DNA of 64,000 nt from Homalodisca vitripennis (taxonomy: Eukaryota; Arthropoda; Insecta; Hemiptera; Cicadellidae). Of the stretch, positions 45,895 to 56,464 are shown in pieces (the first letter of the stretch is position 1; each line of letters opens with the position of its first letter). Both the position numbers and the translations under genes were made by a program. The notes beneath the pieces were generated by a model. The model was given only the letters and a program-made list of their open reading frames with translations. It had not been told where the DNA came from and did no database searches. The DNA lies in the NCBI RefSeq assembly GCF_021130785.1, contig NC_060213.1, positions 65,510,001 to 65,574,000 of the forward strand, in the 5' to 3' direction.

Positions 45895-46300
45895 TTAGGA
45901 AACCAGGCGAAGCCCAGTCCTCGTGATCACGTGGTAGGCAATGATTTTATACTGCACACTTAATCACAATATTGTTTGAAGCGATGAGATCTAGAACATT
46001 GCTTTACGAATAAAACGTGATAATTTAACAAAGAACTCAATAACATTAAAAAACTACAGTTAAGAAACATGAAAACTTATTTAAATGTTTGTAAAAACGT
46101 AACAGTTTTGGTTATACAGCTCCATCTTGTACGATTTATCCTACGATTACGATTATTACGAAGCTCACAACTATAGTAAAAAAAGGTCCAATAGTGAATC
46201 TTAGCATGTTATCTGTGATTTGTCGTAATTGATGTTCTTTGTATAAGCGTCTACGGATATACATAAATGCAACTTCTGTCTTTCCCACAGCATTTTAATG
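45895..46300. other. AT-rich non-coding stretch
   Basis: No gene seen. Confidence 0.45.
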
Positions 46301-46307
46301 GCCGATT

Positions 46308-46350
46308 AGGTTTGGTTAAGTTAGGTTATGTTATGTTAGGTTAGGTTACA
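46308..46350. repeat. Short degenerate TTAGG-like tract
   Basis: A run of GGTTTGG, AAGTTAGG, TTATGTTATG and TTAGGTTAGGTTA. TTAGG is the telomere repeat of most insects, and short interstitial tracts of it are common. Too short and too degenerate to be a telomere. Confidence 0.5.
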
Positions 46351-46642
46351 CTAAGTGTCTCCCGCGATGATGACATTCTTCCCATACATGTTTCACGGGT
46401 ATCACGGATGTACATGCTTAGTTTCTACGTTTGTTCGCTTATAGAGCCTATTATTTAATCATTCATATGAAATTGTTACCACGATTTTGGTATAAATTTT
46501 AGGCCGATTAAAGAGACAGATCAAACGTGGCTGTCTTTCAGATACCACAAATATGGCAACAAATTCTTTCGTTACCCTCACACAATCATACGTAAATCAA
46601 ATCTTCTGTTCAGAGAAACAGTTCTTCTAACCTCGTATTATT

Positions 46643-46682
46643 AACTATATTTAATTTAATTAGATTTAAATTAAATATAGTT
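46643..46682. other. Perfect 17-bp inverted repeat with a 6-nt loop
   Basis: AACTATATTTAATTTAA (46643-46659) and its exact complement TTAAATTAAATATAGTT (46666-46682) flank TTAGAT. All-AT apart from one pair per arm; could extrude as a cruciform. Not linked to any gene seen. Confidence 0.85.
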
Positions 46683-46790
46683 TAATCTTTATTTAAATTG
46701 TGGATGTTGAATAACTAATAACTATCAAAGTCCATTCTCACAAATTACACATTAGAATTATGAACTTTGTATTTGTATGATTGGCCCAGT

Positions 46791-46791
<1 letters not shown>

Positions 46792-46848
<57 letters not shown>
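46792..46848. repeat. 57-nt poly(T) followed by (ATT)n
   Basis: 57 consecutive T, then (ATT)n. Read on the minus strand this is (AAT)n followed by a 57-A run, which could be a retroposon poly(A) tail inserted on the minus strand, but no element body could be recognised to the right. Confidence 0.9.
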
Positions 46849-46850
<2 letters not shown>

Positions 46851-47099
46851 TATTATTATTCTCTATCCAACCCAAAGTTGTTAAAAGAAGAATAGTCAAT
46901 GTAGAACATGTTTTCTAATAACCTTTTTCATACTCTGTAAGCGGAAATAGTGCAGAATTTACCTTCAAATAAATTATAACTGTTAGTGTTACAAAGTCAA
47001 AAGATAGAAGTTGTGTCATTAAAAGTTTGAATTAAAACTGTAAACTGACACCAAGAGATTCGTTGGAAAACATGTAACGAACCATCCGAGTAAAACCAG

Positions 47100-47215
47100 A
47101 GATGAAAGAATAATACTGGCTCTTGTTAACCTAGTTACTAACCTTAAAAGCCTATTGCACTGGTAAAAAGCTTTTAAAATTGAATTAGCGTCTTCTTAGA
47201 AGTTCTCCTTTTAAA
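47100..47215 (+). repeat. Possible decayed R8 copy
   Basis: 'GCCTATTGCACTGGTAAAAAGCTT' region with 'AAAATTGAATT' resembles 'GCGTATTGCGATGGTAAAAAGCTTCAGAATTGAATT' of R8. The left part of the family is not recognisable. Confidence 0.4.
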
Positions 47216-47219
47216 ACAT

Positions 47220-48055
47220 CCCCTGTAAAAATAACCTTTCAAGTGATAAGGGCGTAATGAGATTACATAATGTTTAAGGAAGTCATAGAGTGTTTTTCTG
47301 TGGGTTTAAATAATGGAAGATTTGTATATAGCGAAATATATTGTTCTATAATAATTTATTTACAAACTAAACTTCAGTACTGAATTTTACAAAGTATTAT
47401 AGTTGCTAAGCTGAACATCTATATTGATTTCAGCAAATTGACAAATTGACGCCAATTCACTTTTTTGTGAACTAAAAAATTAGATTTGAACATAGCTAAG
47501 TGAGAAAATATCTCCTTTAAATCTTAAAACACATTGAATTCTTCATTGTGAGATATTACGCGTCAGTTATTATACCAACGTTACAAAGTGTATTAAGGGC
47601 CAAAACTTTTATCTTTTCTCTCTGAATGTAATTTGTCGGTTAAAAATCTATTCCTTTATTATTTAATTTGTTAATTTATCTAAACTGGTTTGATGTGTAC
47701 TGTACAATACTTGAATTAATACAATATAAGAATATTACAATACAGATGGTTATAAACACATGCATGTTGTTAATTAGTGGCGAAGTTGATTTTAAATTAT
47801 AACACAACAATGTTTATTATCCACTATTGACTTTTTTCATACTTAATATCCAGTTTCGGGATTTTAGACATGAAAAAGAGAATAGATACGTGTTCTCGAA
47901 ACGTTTTTCTGTTATCTATGCACGTAGTGATAACAATATGACCATTATTCTGTGTTCTTATAAAATATAGATTAACCAACATTTCAGTGGATTAACATGA
48001 ATTAACCTGTGTTAATATTATGAGCTGACAGTTAATAAAAGCTATCACTCAATGG
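47220..48055. other. AT-rich non-coding stretch
   Basis: No gene seen. Confidence 0.5.
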
Positions 48056-48059
48056 GCGG

Positions 48060-48260
48060 GAAACTATAGTTTCTGGTTCCCTGTTTGTCCGTACGGTATC
48101 TCTAAAATTAACTGACCTGTGAATCTGAACTTTTTTAAGAAGATTCACTTTTAAACCGGCAAAATTTACTTCTACGATAGGATTTGGCTGAGTGTTAAGG
48201 CAAGACTTTTACATTGGTCTTATGGGTACTTGCAACGAGATAACAGCAGAATAAATAAAC
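48060..48260 (+). repeat. Dispersed repeat R7 copy
   Basis: Carries 'GTTTGTCCGTACGGTATCTC', 'TCACTTTTAAACCGGCAAAAT', 'GGATTTGGCTGAGTGTTAAG' and 'ACATTGGTCTTATGGG...TTGCAACGAGA'. This is the fullest left end of the family seen here. Confidence 0.65.
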
Positions 48261-48264
48261 TTGT

Positions 48265-49225
48265 AAATAAACTGAGTAAACTAAGTCATACAATCGTATG
48301 ACTCAGGATCATAAGGATCATCAGGAAGATCAGAGATTTTACTTAACCTGATCAAATCCTGGTCTATGATTAACCAGCGAATAATCATGCTCTAAAAAAA
48401 ATCATCCGTTCTGTTCTAAACAAGATCAATTTAATTAAAGTTCTCTTAGTTAGTTCATGCATTCTCCACACACTCCAGCATCTAAAAGTCACTTTAAAGG
48501 CTACAGAGCGAAGAATATATACTAACATGTCTCTTCAAAAGTATTTAACTTGAAACTGGTAGTTAACTGGAGCGTTTTTTCATGATTCTGGATGTTTCTT
48601 CTTTCCGTACGAATGATAAAAAAGTGTTTAGGATTTCATTTAGGAAATAGAGGTGGATGTTATTATTTTATTTATTTTGAATTAAGATTTTCATAAACTG
48701 TCTTTGTTATATTGGAACCATGGAAATTAATTATAAAGACTTTTAGTTTGTTACAAATTTATATCTACACGCTTTTCGTTATTTCAAATCCCAGTTAATT
48801 AAGAGACCTGAATTACTCCAAAACACAGTAATATTTAAAAATCCTCGAACATCTATATAGATTGACATATTCCAATCAATCTATTACAGAAATTTGTTCT
48901 TCAAAGGGTAAGAAAATAATGTACATTTTAATACTAAATAACTATTAAACTTCGTTGATGAAAACTAAAATATAGTTATTGAGATTCACAAAAGAGTAGA
49001 CCATTACATGACCAATTTCTTCTCTGATATTTTTTTTTTAATCCAGAAAAAAAGAAGTTTGTAGCTTTAAATAAATAATGTAGCAGCATATGCCTTATAA
49101 ATATCTAAATACATATATAAATGAGTAGCACATAAGCTTTAGAACTTAATCATAGTGAATATAAAACTCTTTAAAACGTAAGGTTGATTACATAAACCAA
49201 TATAAGTTTGTCTAGGTTAAACTGA
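48265..49225. other. AT-rich non-coding stretch
   Basis: 'GGATCATAAGGATCATCAGGA' near 48306 is a tiny direct repeat. No gene. Confidence 0.5.
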
Positions 49226-49228
49226 CGA

Positions 49229-49985
49229 AGCAGTCTCCCGTGCGTTAGTACACAGAATAATCTCTCTCAACTCTCCACACAAACACAGATCACTCATCCT
49301 TACGACGCATTTGTCGCCTCTGATAGATGAGCTCAGGAGTTCCAACTATTATGTTACCACAGAGACACGGAATTAATCCTGAGAGTTGTTATATGGAATA
49401 AATTCTCTCGACTCTCCACAGGCACACAGACTACTCATCCTTACCACGCATTAGTCTCTTGTGATGGATGAGCTCAGGAGTTCCGATTATTGTGTTACAA
49501 AAGAGACATAGAATTAATCCTGACTGTTACTATACGGAATAACCTCCCTAGACTCTCCACAGACACACAAATTACTCATCCTTACCCCTCCTTTGTCCCT
49601 TCTGATAGATGAGCTCAGGAGTTCCAACTATTATGTTACTACAGAGACATAGAATTAATCCTGACTGTTGTTATACGGAATAACCTCTCTAGACTCTCCA
49701 CAGACACACCAATTACTCATCCTTACCCCTTCCTTTGTCCCTTCTGGTGGATGAGCTCAGGAGTTCCAATTCTAACTATTATTTTTGCCACAGAGACTTA
49801 AAATTAATCCTGACTGTTATTATACGGAATAACCTCTCTCAACTCTCCACAGACACACATATTTCTCATCCTTACCCCTTCTTTGTCCCTTCTGTCGGAT
49901 AACCTCAGGAGTTCCAATTCCAAATATTATGTTTGCCACAGAGACTAAAAATTAATCCTGAGAGTTATTATACAGGAATGTGCGT
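49229..49985 (+). repeat. 141-bp tandem array, five units
   Basis: GAGCTCAGGAGTTCC (last unit AACCTCAGGAGTTCC) recurs at 49329, 49470, 49611, 49753 and 49901. Each unit contains GGAATAA(C/T)CTCTCT, ACTCTCCACAGACACAC, ACTCATCCTTACC, TTTGTCCCTTCTGATAGATG and AGAATTAATCCTGA. Later units carry a few extra nucleotides after the GAGTTCC block. Confidence 0.92.
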
Positions 49986-50007
49986 CTATATTGTTTAACA
50001 TTCAGAA

Positions 50008-50116
50008 AACAATAATTGGGACTCCTGAGCTAATGTATCAGAAGGGGTAAATACGTGGTAATGATGAGTATTCTGTACTCCTACGTAGAGTTAAGGGAGA
50101 TTATTCTGTATAACAG
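50008..50116 (-). repeat. Inverted unit closing the 141-bp array
   Basis: The reverse complement of this stretch contains, in order, AGAATAATCTCCCTTAACTC, TACTCATCATTACC, TTTACCCCTTCTGATA and AGCTCAGGAGTCCCAATTATT, the same order as one array unit. It is more diverged than the direct units and separated from them by about 20 nt. Confidence 0.8.
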
Positions 50117-50119
50117 AGT

Positions 50120-51480
50120 CATTTATTTCGGCTTAGAAAGATTACTAAGATTACGGTATCGTTTTGTTCCGTATGTCCAGGAATTTAAAGTTTACTCTTA
50201 TTATAAAAAGCCAAATAAAGTGACGCAAGTCCTTACGTAAGAGTTGCCACCAAATATTTTTAGAAATCTTCAAATATTACAAAATAATATGTCATTTAAT
50301 GTGAGTTATGTTGGTATTTAAATACCTACAAATTCCCTTTTTACCAAATTACATGATATCATGTAAGTATTTTCTGAGTAAAAGGTGTTCTCACAACTAA
50401 CCATATAAAACTGAGTTCACACTTGACTGCTACAAAAAACTTTGTTAACGCCTAATTTTCAAAGATGTGCTCGCAATTCAAAGCTTTAGTAGTCTCTATC
50501 ATGAGCAGCCCGTTGATTTGCATTTATTCACAAACAGTTACACCTTAAACCCAATTCGATTGAGCATCGAGGGTGAGCGTGATTTAGCTGATATTAATAA
50601 ACACAAGTGGAGAGTGACTTAACGCGCAACCTAACGGGGTTATGGTTGCAAGCTCCCTCCATAAAAACTCCCTTTATCGACCCGCCCTTACTGTACAACT
50701 TCAACTCCCCCTCCATTGATTCCCGCTATCCGAGCGACAGGCGGGGCGGACTGAGAGATGTTATTGAAAAACAAACCCCGAGACACTTCACAATCCTTTT
50801 TTAGTCAATTCCGAATCTTTCTTCTTTACAATGTCACCGGCGAATATTTTACTACGCAAGTTTCTTTGCTGTTCTGCAAAACAAGAACATTCAAAAGAAA
50901 AATGAAGTGAGACGATCCCTTAATTCAAATTACCTTTATTCCATTTTTTAGGATTTAAAAGGTATTTAGAGATTATGAACACTGAGAAGTAATATACACT
51001 AATGAGTACTCTAGTTTACCTTTATCTTACCCCAACATCTACCATATGAGTTATATGTCGGTTGGAAAAGAGTAATAAAAACCTTGTCTTTATCCACTAT
51101 CTGTGTAAGACGCTCCCAACGTTATTTATACTTATATTTCAGCAGTGCTGAGCAAACAGTCGTAAACTGAAGATGTAACTACGTTGTTTACATGAGAAGT
51201 CAACATGCAAAGTGCATATTTTAAATCGGGTTTCCTTTTTAGAAATGTATGTTTCGACATTGAACAAATAAGCATGATCACTCAAATGCAATTTTAAAAT
51301 ATTTTTACTGTTGTTTTAAGACCTAAACTAAATAGGAAGGTGTACCGCTATCGAATCTCCAAATTTTAAATAATGATCAGCTTGTAGGTCTTTCAAAAAC
51401 CCTTTTTTGGAGAACGCAGCGCAGCTCTATTTGAACAAACACAATTTTTCTCCATGTAATGTAGGCGCTTATGAACTAAA
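50120..51480. other. Mostly AT-rich non-coding stretch
   Basis: A GC-richer patch at 50610-50770 (TCGACCCGCCCTTACTG...GGCGGGGCGGAC) is unassigned; its 65-residue frame has no domain. No gene. Confidence 0.45.
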
Positions 51481-51489
51481 TCAAAGTGC

Positions 51490-52650
51490 CGTAAAATATA
51501 TTTACATACATGGCATTGTCAAGTTCACAGGTTAAAAACAAGACACATTATCTGACATAGGCTATATAACTAGGCTATAATACTGAATTTTGATGGCGGT
51601 TGCAATACATTATAAATTCCTTAGTATCATATATACTTATTTCTATAAGTTCTGATTTTAATTTCTGCTTAAATTTCTTATCGCCTAGATATTTTATTTC
51701 TTCAGGTAACTAGTTATATGTTTTACTCAATTCAAAAGTTGACTTGATGGTTGTTTGAAAATTGGATTGCCCAATTCTAAGAAAGTTACTCTATCTGTTA
51801 AAATAGCATGAACTAAGCTATTTGCGGTATTAAAATGTAAACTCTCTTTTATGTACAATAGCAGCTGCATTTAATTCAATGAACGAATAGTCATAACACC
51901 AAGAATATTAAATAAAGGTTTACAATAAGATCTACAAATAGCATTACAAATAATCCTTAAAACTCTCTTTTGTAAAATTAAAAGCTTTTTTGCATTAGTA
52001 TCACAGCCCAGACAATTATTCCATATAATATACTACTTTGTATGTATGCGTAATAAACTGGCATCAATACATCTAAACTGACTAGTAATTTTATTCTTCT
52101 AATCATAAAGATGTTATTTGAAATTTGTTTACATACATTCACAATAGGATAATCCTATTTCATATTTGATTGTAACACACCCATAAATTTAACTTTATTG
52201 TTACTAATATTGTTGCTCAAACGAAATTTAACACTTTGGGTCTGATCTTACATTAAACATAAAACATTAACTGCAGTCCAGTCCTCAGCTACAGAGTTAT
52301 AAAATGAAACAACAATTGTTTAATTAATTTTAAATGTGTATAATTTACTTTTAATGCTAAATCATCTGCACACTTAAAGAAAGATACACAGAGATTACTA
52401 AAAGCTGATGGCAGATCATTAACATACACAATAAAAACATAGTTGGCCCCAAAATTGATCCTTGCGGCACACCAGTAAGAATTTGTACATATATGAGATC
52501 TAACTATTATCAAATACAGATTGAAATCTTTCAGACAAATATGATTGAATAAGCTTAACAGAATTAATATCAAATCCATAAAATTTTAGTTTTTTTTTAA
52601 ATATTAAACGATTAATAGTCTCAAATGCTTTCTACATATAAGTTGACAAT
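51490..52650 (-). mobile_element. Decayed LINE with reverse-transcriptase fragment
   Basis: Read on the minus strand from about 52640. First comes 'KAFETINRLIFKKKLKFYGF' and 'IQSYLSERFQ' (the helix before the palm). Then 'TGVPQGSILGP' (52444-52476), the conserved RT motif, followed by a +/-1 frameshift into 'VYVNDLPSAF'. Next is 'KCADDLA' (52355-52372), where the two catalytic aspartates of the YADD box are kept but Tyr is Cys. Many stops follow. The C-terminal block 'LPEEIKYLGDKKFKQKLKSE' is at about 51660-51720. The order fits a Jockey/CR1-like ORF2. Endonuclease and the first RT motifs are absent (5' truncation near 52650). It cannot encode a working enzyme. Confidence 0.82.
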
Positions 52651-52659
52651 ACTATATTA

Positions 52660-53025
52660 ATGCTAAATTAGAATAGATCCTTACACTCCTTCTAAAATGT
52701 ATAGCTGTATTCTAATACACTAATACTTAGTACACTGGTCACTGCTTAGCGTCTAAATAAGCTCGCAGCTAATATCTTAATAATGTTTCCTTCCCTACAG
52801 TCGTATACACCTAGTATAAGCAAGAGCATACATACCAAGCATGATTCAGGATATTAAGTAAATGTGGTGACGGGTAGTAACTTGGTAGTAAAAAGAGATA
52901 TTTGTGTCAAACCTTGACTTCATGGAGAACGTGTAAATTGTCTTCATTATCTCCACTCATACCATGAGTACACCATGAATTGTTATCAACATAGTTTATA
53001 TTTTGAATATATTTACATTTATTAC
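52660..53025. other. Non-coding stretch
   Basis: No gene seen. Confidence 0.45.
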
Positions 53026-53029
53026 AACA

Positions 53030-53400
53030 GCTATCGCTAATCCCCTATACCTTGAATATCTATAGATTAGAGATTTTGCACGAAGCTTCATTTCTATAAA
53101 TACATTATCGATTTCGATGATGGTGGATTTTACATCATTGGATTCGCCTGAGCGTTAGTGAAATTTTTTTATATTGGTCTTATGTGAAACCATGATTAGA
53201 ACGAGAACATCGGAGAATAAATGCATCATCACTGCGACAATACAACATAGGCAACCAACTGAGTACATCATATGACATGTCAACATGTGATACAATATCT
53301 ACCCTAATCAAATGAGGAAAAGACTTGAAATTTTGCATGCAATATCAGTAAAATCTGTTACGTGGCTTATGGTGTCGCGTACTTCTACATTTTTGTATCG
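53030..53400 (+). repeat. Dispersed repeat R7, two partial copies in tandem
   Basis: 53030-53250 holds 'GGATTCGCCTGAGCGTTAGT', 'TATTGGTCTTATGTGAAACC' and an AACGAGAA block. 53290-53400 restarts the family with 'ACTTGAAATTTTGCATGCAA'. Confidence 0.65.
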
Positions 53401-53639
53401 GCGGGACAAAAATATTTCTCGAATCAATGGTCAACAGTGATAACAGTAACTCAGTTTGCATAAGGTCCAGTTTCCAGGTTAAGTTGCTTCTGTTACATGC
53501 TGTGGAAGGCCTTTACAAAATAATCGATTTAATGTAATTGACAGTGTCTTATTCTTGCATAGTTTATGATAAATTACGCTATATGACTGATTAGTTACAA
53601 ATTACATGTTCTAAAATATTTACAAGGTATGAATAAACC

Positions 53640-53760
53640 ACACCACGATTCGCATCATAGGCTTTGCTAAGGCAAACATGTAGGCAGAAATACAATTTTC
53701 CCATTCCTTCTAGTGTAGGCTTTGCTAACGCTCAGCCAATAACTAACAAACGCAAAACTC
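53640..53760 (-). repeat. Dispersed repeat R7 copy (inverted)
   Basis: 'GGCTTTGCTAACGCTCAGCC' is the inverted form of GGCTGAGCGTTAGCAAAGCC. 'CACACCACGATTCGCATCAT' parallels 19440-19465 and 56995-57015. Confidence 0.6.
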
Positions 53761-53769
53761 AGTTTTGCA

Positions 53770-54040
53770 TTACAGATTCTATTTTTAAGTGTTATCTATT
53801 ACGTGGTTACTCCTAAAGCGTTAACACATAGAGTTATTCAATTATATAAAGCTTAGGAGGCATTGACTCAATTCTCACTGTAAAACATAAATATTATAGC
53901 TAATTATACAGCCCTAATACGCGTTCAGAATATTTGTTCCAATTATTTAAGATTAATTACAGACAATAGCAATAAACATGTACGTGATTGCAAACAATTT
54001 TTTAATCAGCCTTTAAAGATAGCAATTTAAATTCTTAACT
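53770..54040. other. AT-rich non-coding stretch
   Basis: No gene seen. Confidence 0.4.
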
Positions 54041-54044
54041 AGCA

Positions 54045-54365
54045 CGAATTAGACGTCGCGGCTTTACCGATACAAGAGGGATGACCAATCTTGGAATGAA
54101 CAATCTGATTCCCTAATGGATGCAAATTAATCGGAGGGATTTGTATGTTTAGTGTAAGTAATACATTACGAGTAACTGACAACTTTGGAGAGCGGTCGCT
54201 CGGTCCATAGAGAGAGTTCCAATATTTGGCCCCGCCTGTTTGAGTTCCAGAGTAAACAATGACCAGCTGCACGGCCGATAATGTGATTATCTTTTAGATT
54301 CTCCGAACCGATTCTATAAATACCGCCGGTAGGTGAGCCACTGCACTTGTTTTGCTTTATTGCAA
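54045..54365 (+). promoter_or_regulatory. Possible TATA-type promoter or conserved non-coding patch
   Basis: About 300 bp of distinctly higher GC in an AT-rich setting. TATAAATA at 54315-54322 is followed by GC-rich sequence and, about 25-30 nt on, GCCACTGCAC, which could serve as an initiator. Upstream lies an octamer ATGCAAAT at 54120-54127 (POU-type site) overlapping TTAAT. No exon with a good start follows, so transcription is inference only. Confidence 0.22.
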
Positions 54366-54369
54366 GCGA

Positions 54370-55900
54370 TGAATAATTGACTGGTTACCTCCGTTTAGAT
54401 ACTTTTAACGAAATTAAACCCCTTCCCGACTCAGGTTTTATAACAACTTTTGGCAGGTAGGTATTGAGGATATAGATAATGATGGGACGGCTTTGTAATT
54501 AATAACTGTACTTAACGCAAGTGAAACATCGTTATGAAACTCAAAATACAAGCGTCTCTACAAACAGTGTAATACTAATTACGTCATAGCATTTATCTCA
54601 AAAAATTGGTTTATAGTAAACTCGATGTAAAAATAACTAAAAATACAGTTACAAGTTGGAGGTATATATTATTATAATTAATATCATTTTCTCAAAAAAG
54701 CTCCTCCCTTCCCAAAAAAAGTGTAGATTTGTCCCTTTAAAGCCCATATATATATATATATATATATGTGGACAGCAGTATTTTTGGTTGTCCCTGACAT
54801 AACACCAAATTAAAAGTTTTATAGGGTAATAAACGTATTAAATAATTCTTTTCTAATTTTCAGTCATTTTAAGACTATGAACAGATGAGAAAACTTTTGA
54901 TTGTAACATTTATTCTATAACTGGCGTAGGCTAACTCTGCATAAAATATAAATTTATAATATATAGATGTTAAAAAGATTTGGAATTATCTCTAACACAT
55001 TTGGTAAGGAGTCTTCGGACTTATGCATACATTTTGCCCAAAACTAGCATTAAAATTATTTGCTACTGTAATGCTATTGTTCTGTAATAGCGCGCCTTCA
55101 GAGTGGAAGAGAACAGAGAGTAAACATTTCTAAACATAACTAAACCTTGCCGTTTAAAAAACACATTGATTACTCTGTGGATCATATATTACACAGTCAT
55201 ATGAGCAGAGGTATTTTTTAGCCAGAAGAGTAGCCCCAGGAATATATAAATGTAATTTAAAAACTTGACATGAGATCATTTTTACAGATGTTTCCATCCA
55301 AATCCAAACAGACATTGAGGTAAAAATTTATAGAAATTATTACTTAATGCAATTTATATCAAAAGCAAGAAATCAAGATAAGTAAGCAATGTCTTAATTG
55401 AAAGAAAGGTGGTCTAGGAGCCTTACTATTGGAGTATATTAATACATTTTTATTTTCAAAAAATATGACGACCAAATGTCAAACTCTGACTTTGAAAATG
55501 TTATAGATTTTTCTAAAAATTAAAACATTGTGACCATCAACAGGAAGCATGTGAATGCATAGAAAAATAGAATGTATGATCGTGGTAGATCTAAAGACCA
55601 AAAATACTTTATTGCAGAAACGGTCGTCTGAAATTCAAGATTTCTTCTAGAGACTATTCTAGGGGTTCATTCTAGGCAGATTACATTCTAGAGGTTCCCA
55701 GCGTACCTTTTAAGATGGACCTAAAACCAAGGACTTCCAGATGCCAAGGCTTCAAGATATCTAATGACCTCACAGAAGTGGAACCAGTGGCTGGTTGCTC
55801 TAGACGATGTCTTAAGTAGACCAGTTTCTTCCCAAGGGATTTTTTATTTCAATTTATTATAGCATGTAATATTTCATTTTTGTATTTTACATTTCCATCT
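54370..55900. other. AT-rich non-coding stretch
   Basis: Includes (TA)n at 54747-54767 and a less AT-rich part at 55660-55830 with no coding signature. No gene. Confidence 0.5.
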
Positions 55901-55906
55901 TTTTAA

Positions 55907-55929
55907 ATATAAACCATTATGGTTTATAT
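55907..55929. other. Perfect 11-bp palindrome
   Basis: ATATAAACCAT-T-ATGGTTTATAT: eleven pairs around a single T. Confidence 0.8.
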
Positions 55930-56009
55930 CATAAGCTACATTTATTTATTTTAGAATTCCTTATTTGAAGATTGTTTTGGACGATTGAAGAACTGCACTT
56001 TATTAATTA

Positions 56010-56235
56010 GTGTTGTGTTTTGCTTTTATTAAGTGCATGTTTTAGAGTTACCGGTAGTGAAGTTTACAAGCAACATGGTGGTTGTGCTTCCTGACATATG
56101 CGTGTGACAACACTATGGAATGATTTGCTTATTTTGACCTATATTCTAATTATGTGTAAAGCTATTTACCTGAAGAAGAGATCATATTACAGATATGACA
56201 ACGTAGTGGTACTGATTATTTTTATCTCTGAACGT
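56010..56235 (-). repeat. Dispersed repeat R9 copy
   Basis: The reverse complement aligns with 58550-58760: 'CACTACGTTGTCATATCTG' against 'CACTACGTTTCAAGATCTG', then 'ATCTCTTCTTCAGGTAAATA', 'AAATCAT.CCA.AG' and 'ACAACCACCATGTTG'. Related scraps lie at 56310-56410. Confidence 0.7.
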
Positions 56236-56464
56236 TAGAAAAAGGTATTTATTCATATTCGTCATGACAATGTGTTTTTCTTGCATGAAGATTTTTGATG
56301 TCCATAACACTATAGCTCATATTAGAGATGCAGCCTCGAAAAGTGTTTGATGTTGTTGTAAGTTTTTGTTTTACTACATTACCTTAAGCTACAAGTACCT
56401 GAAGATAAATTCATCGAATTCTGAATGTACATTTTACACAATAAAATCGATCAAAAAGTGTCAA

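Noticed and set aside
46308..46350. Internal telomere or chromosome-end fusion scar from the TTAGG-like run
   Set aside because: Only about 40 bp, degenerate, and similar short runs occur within the 229-bp repeat.
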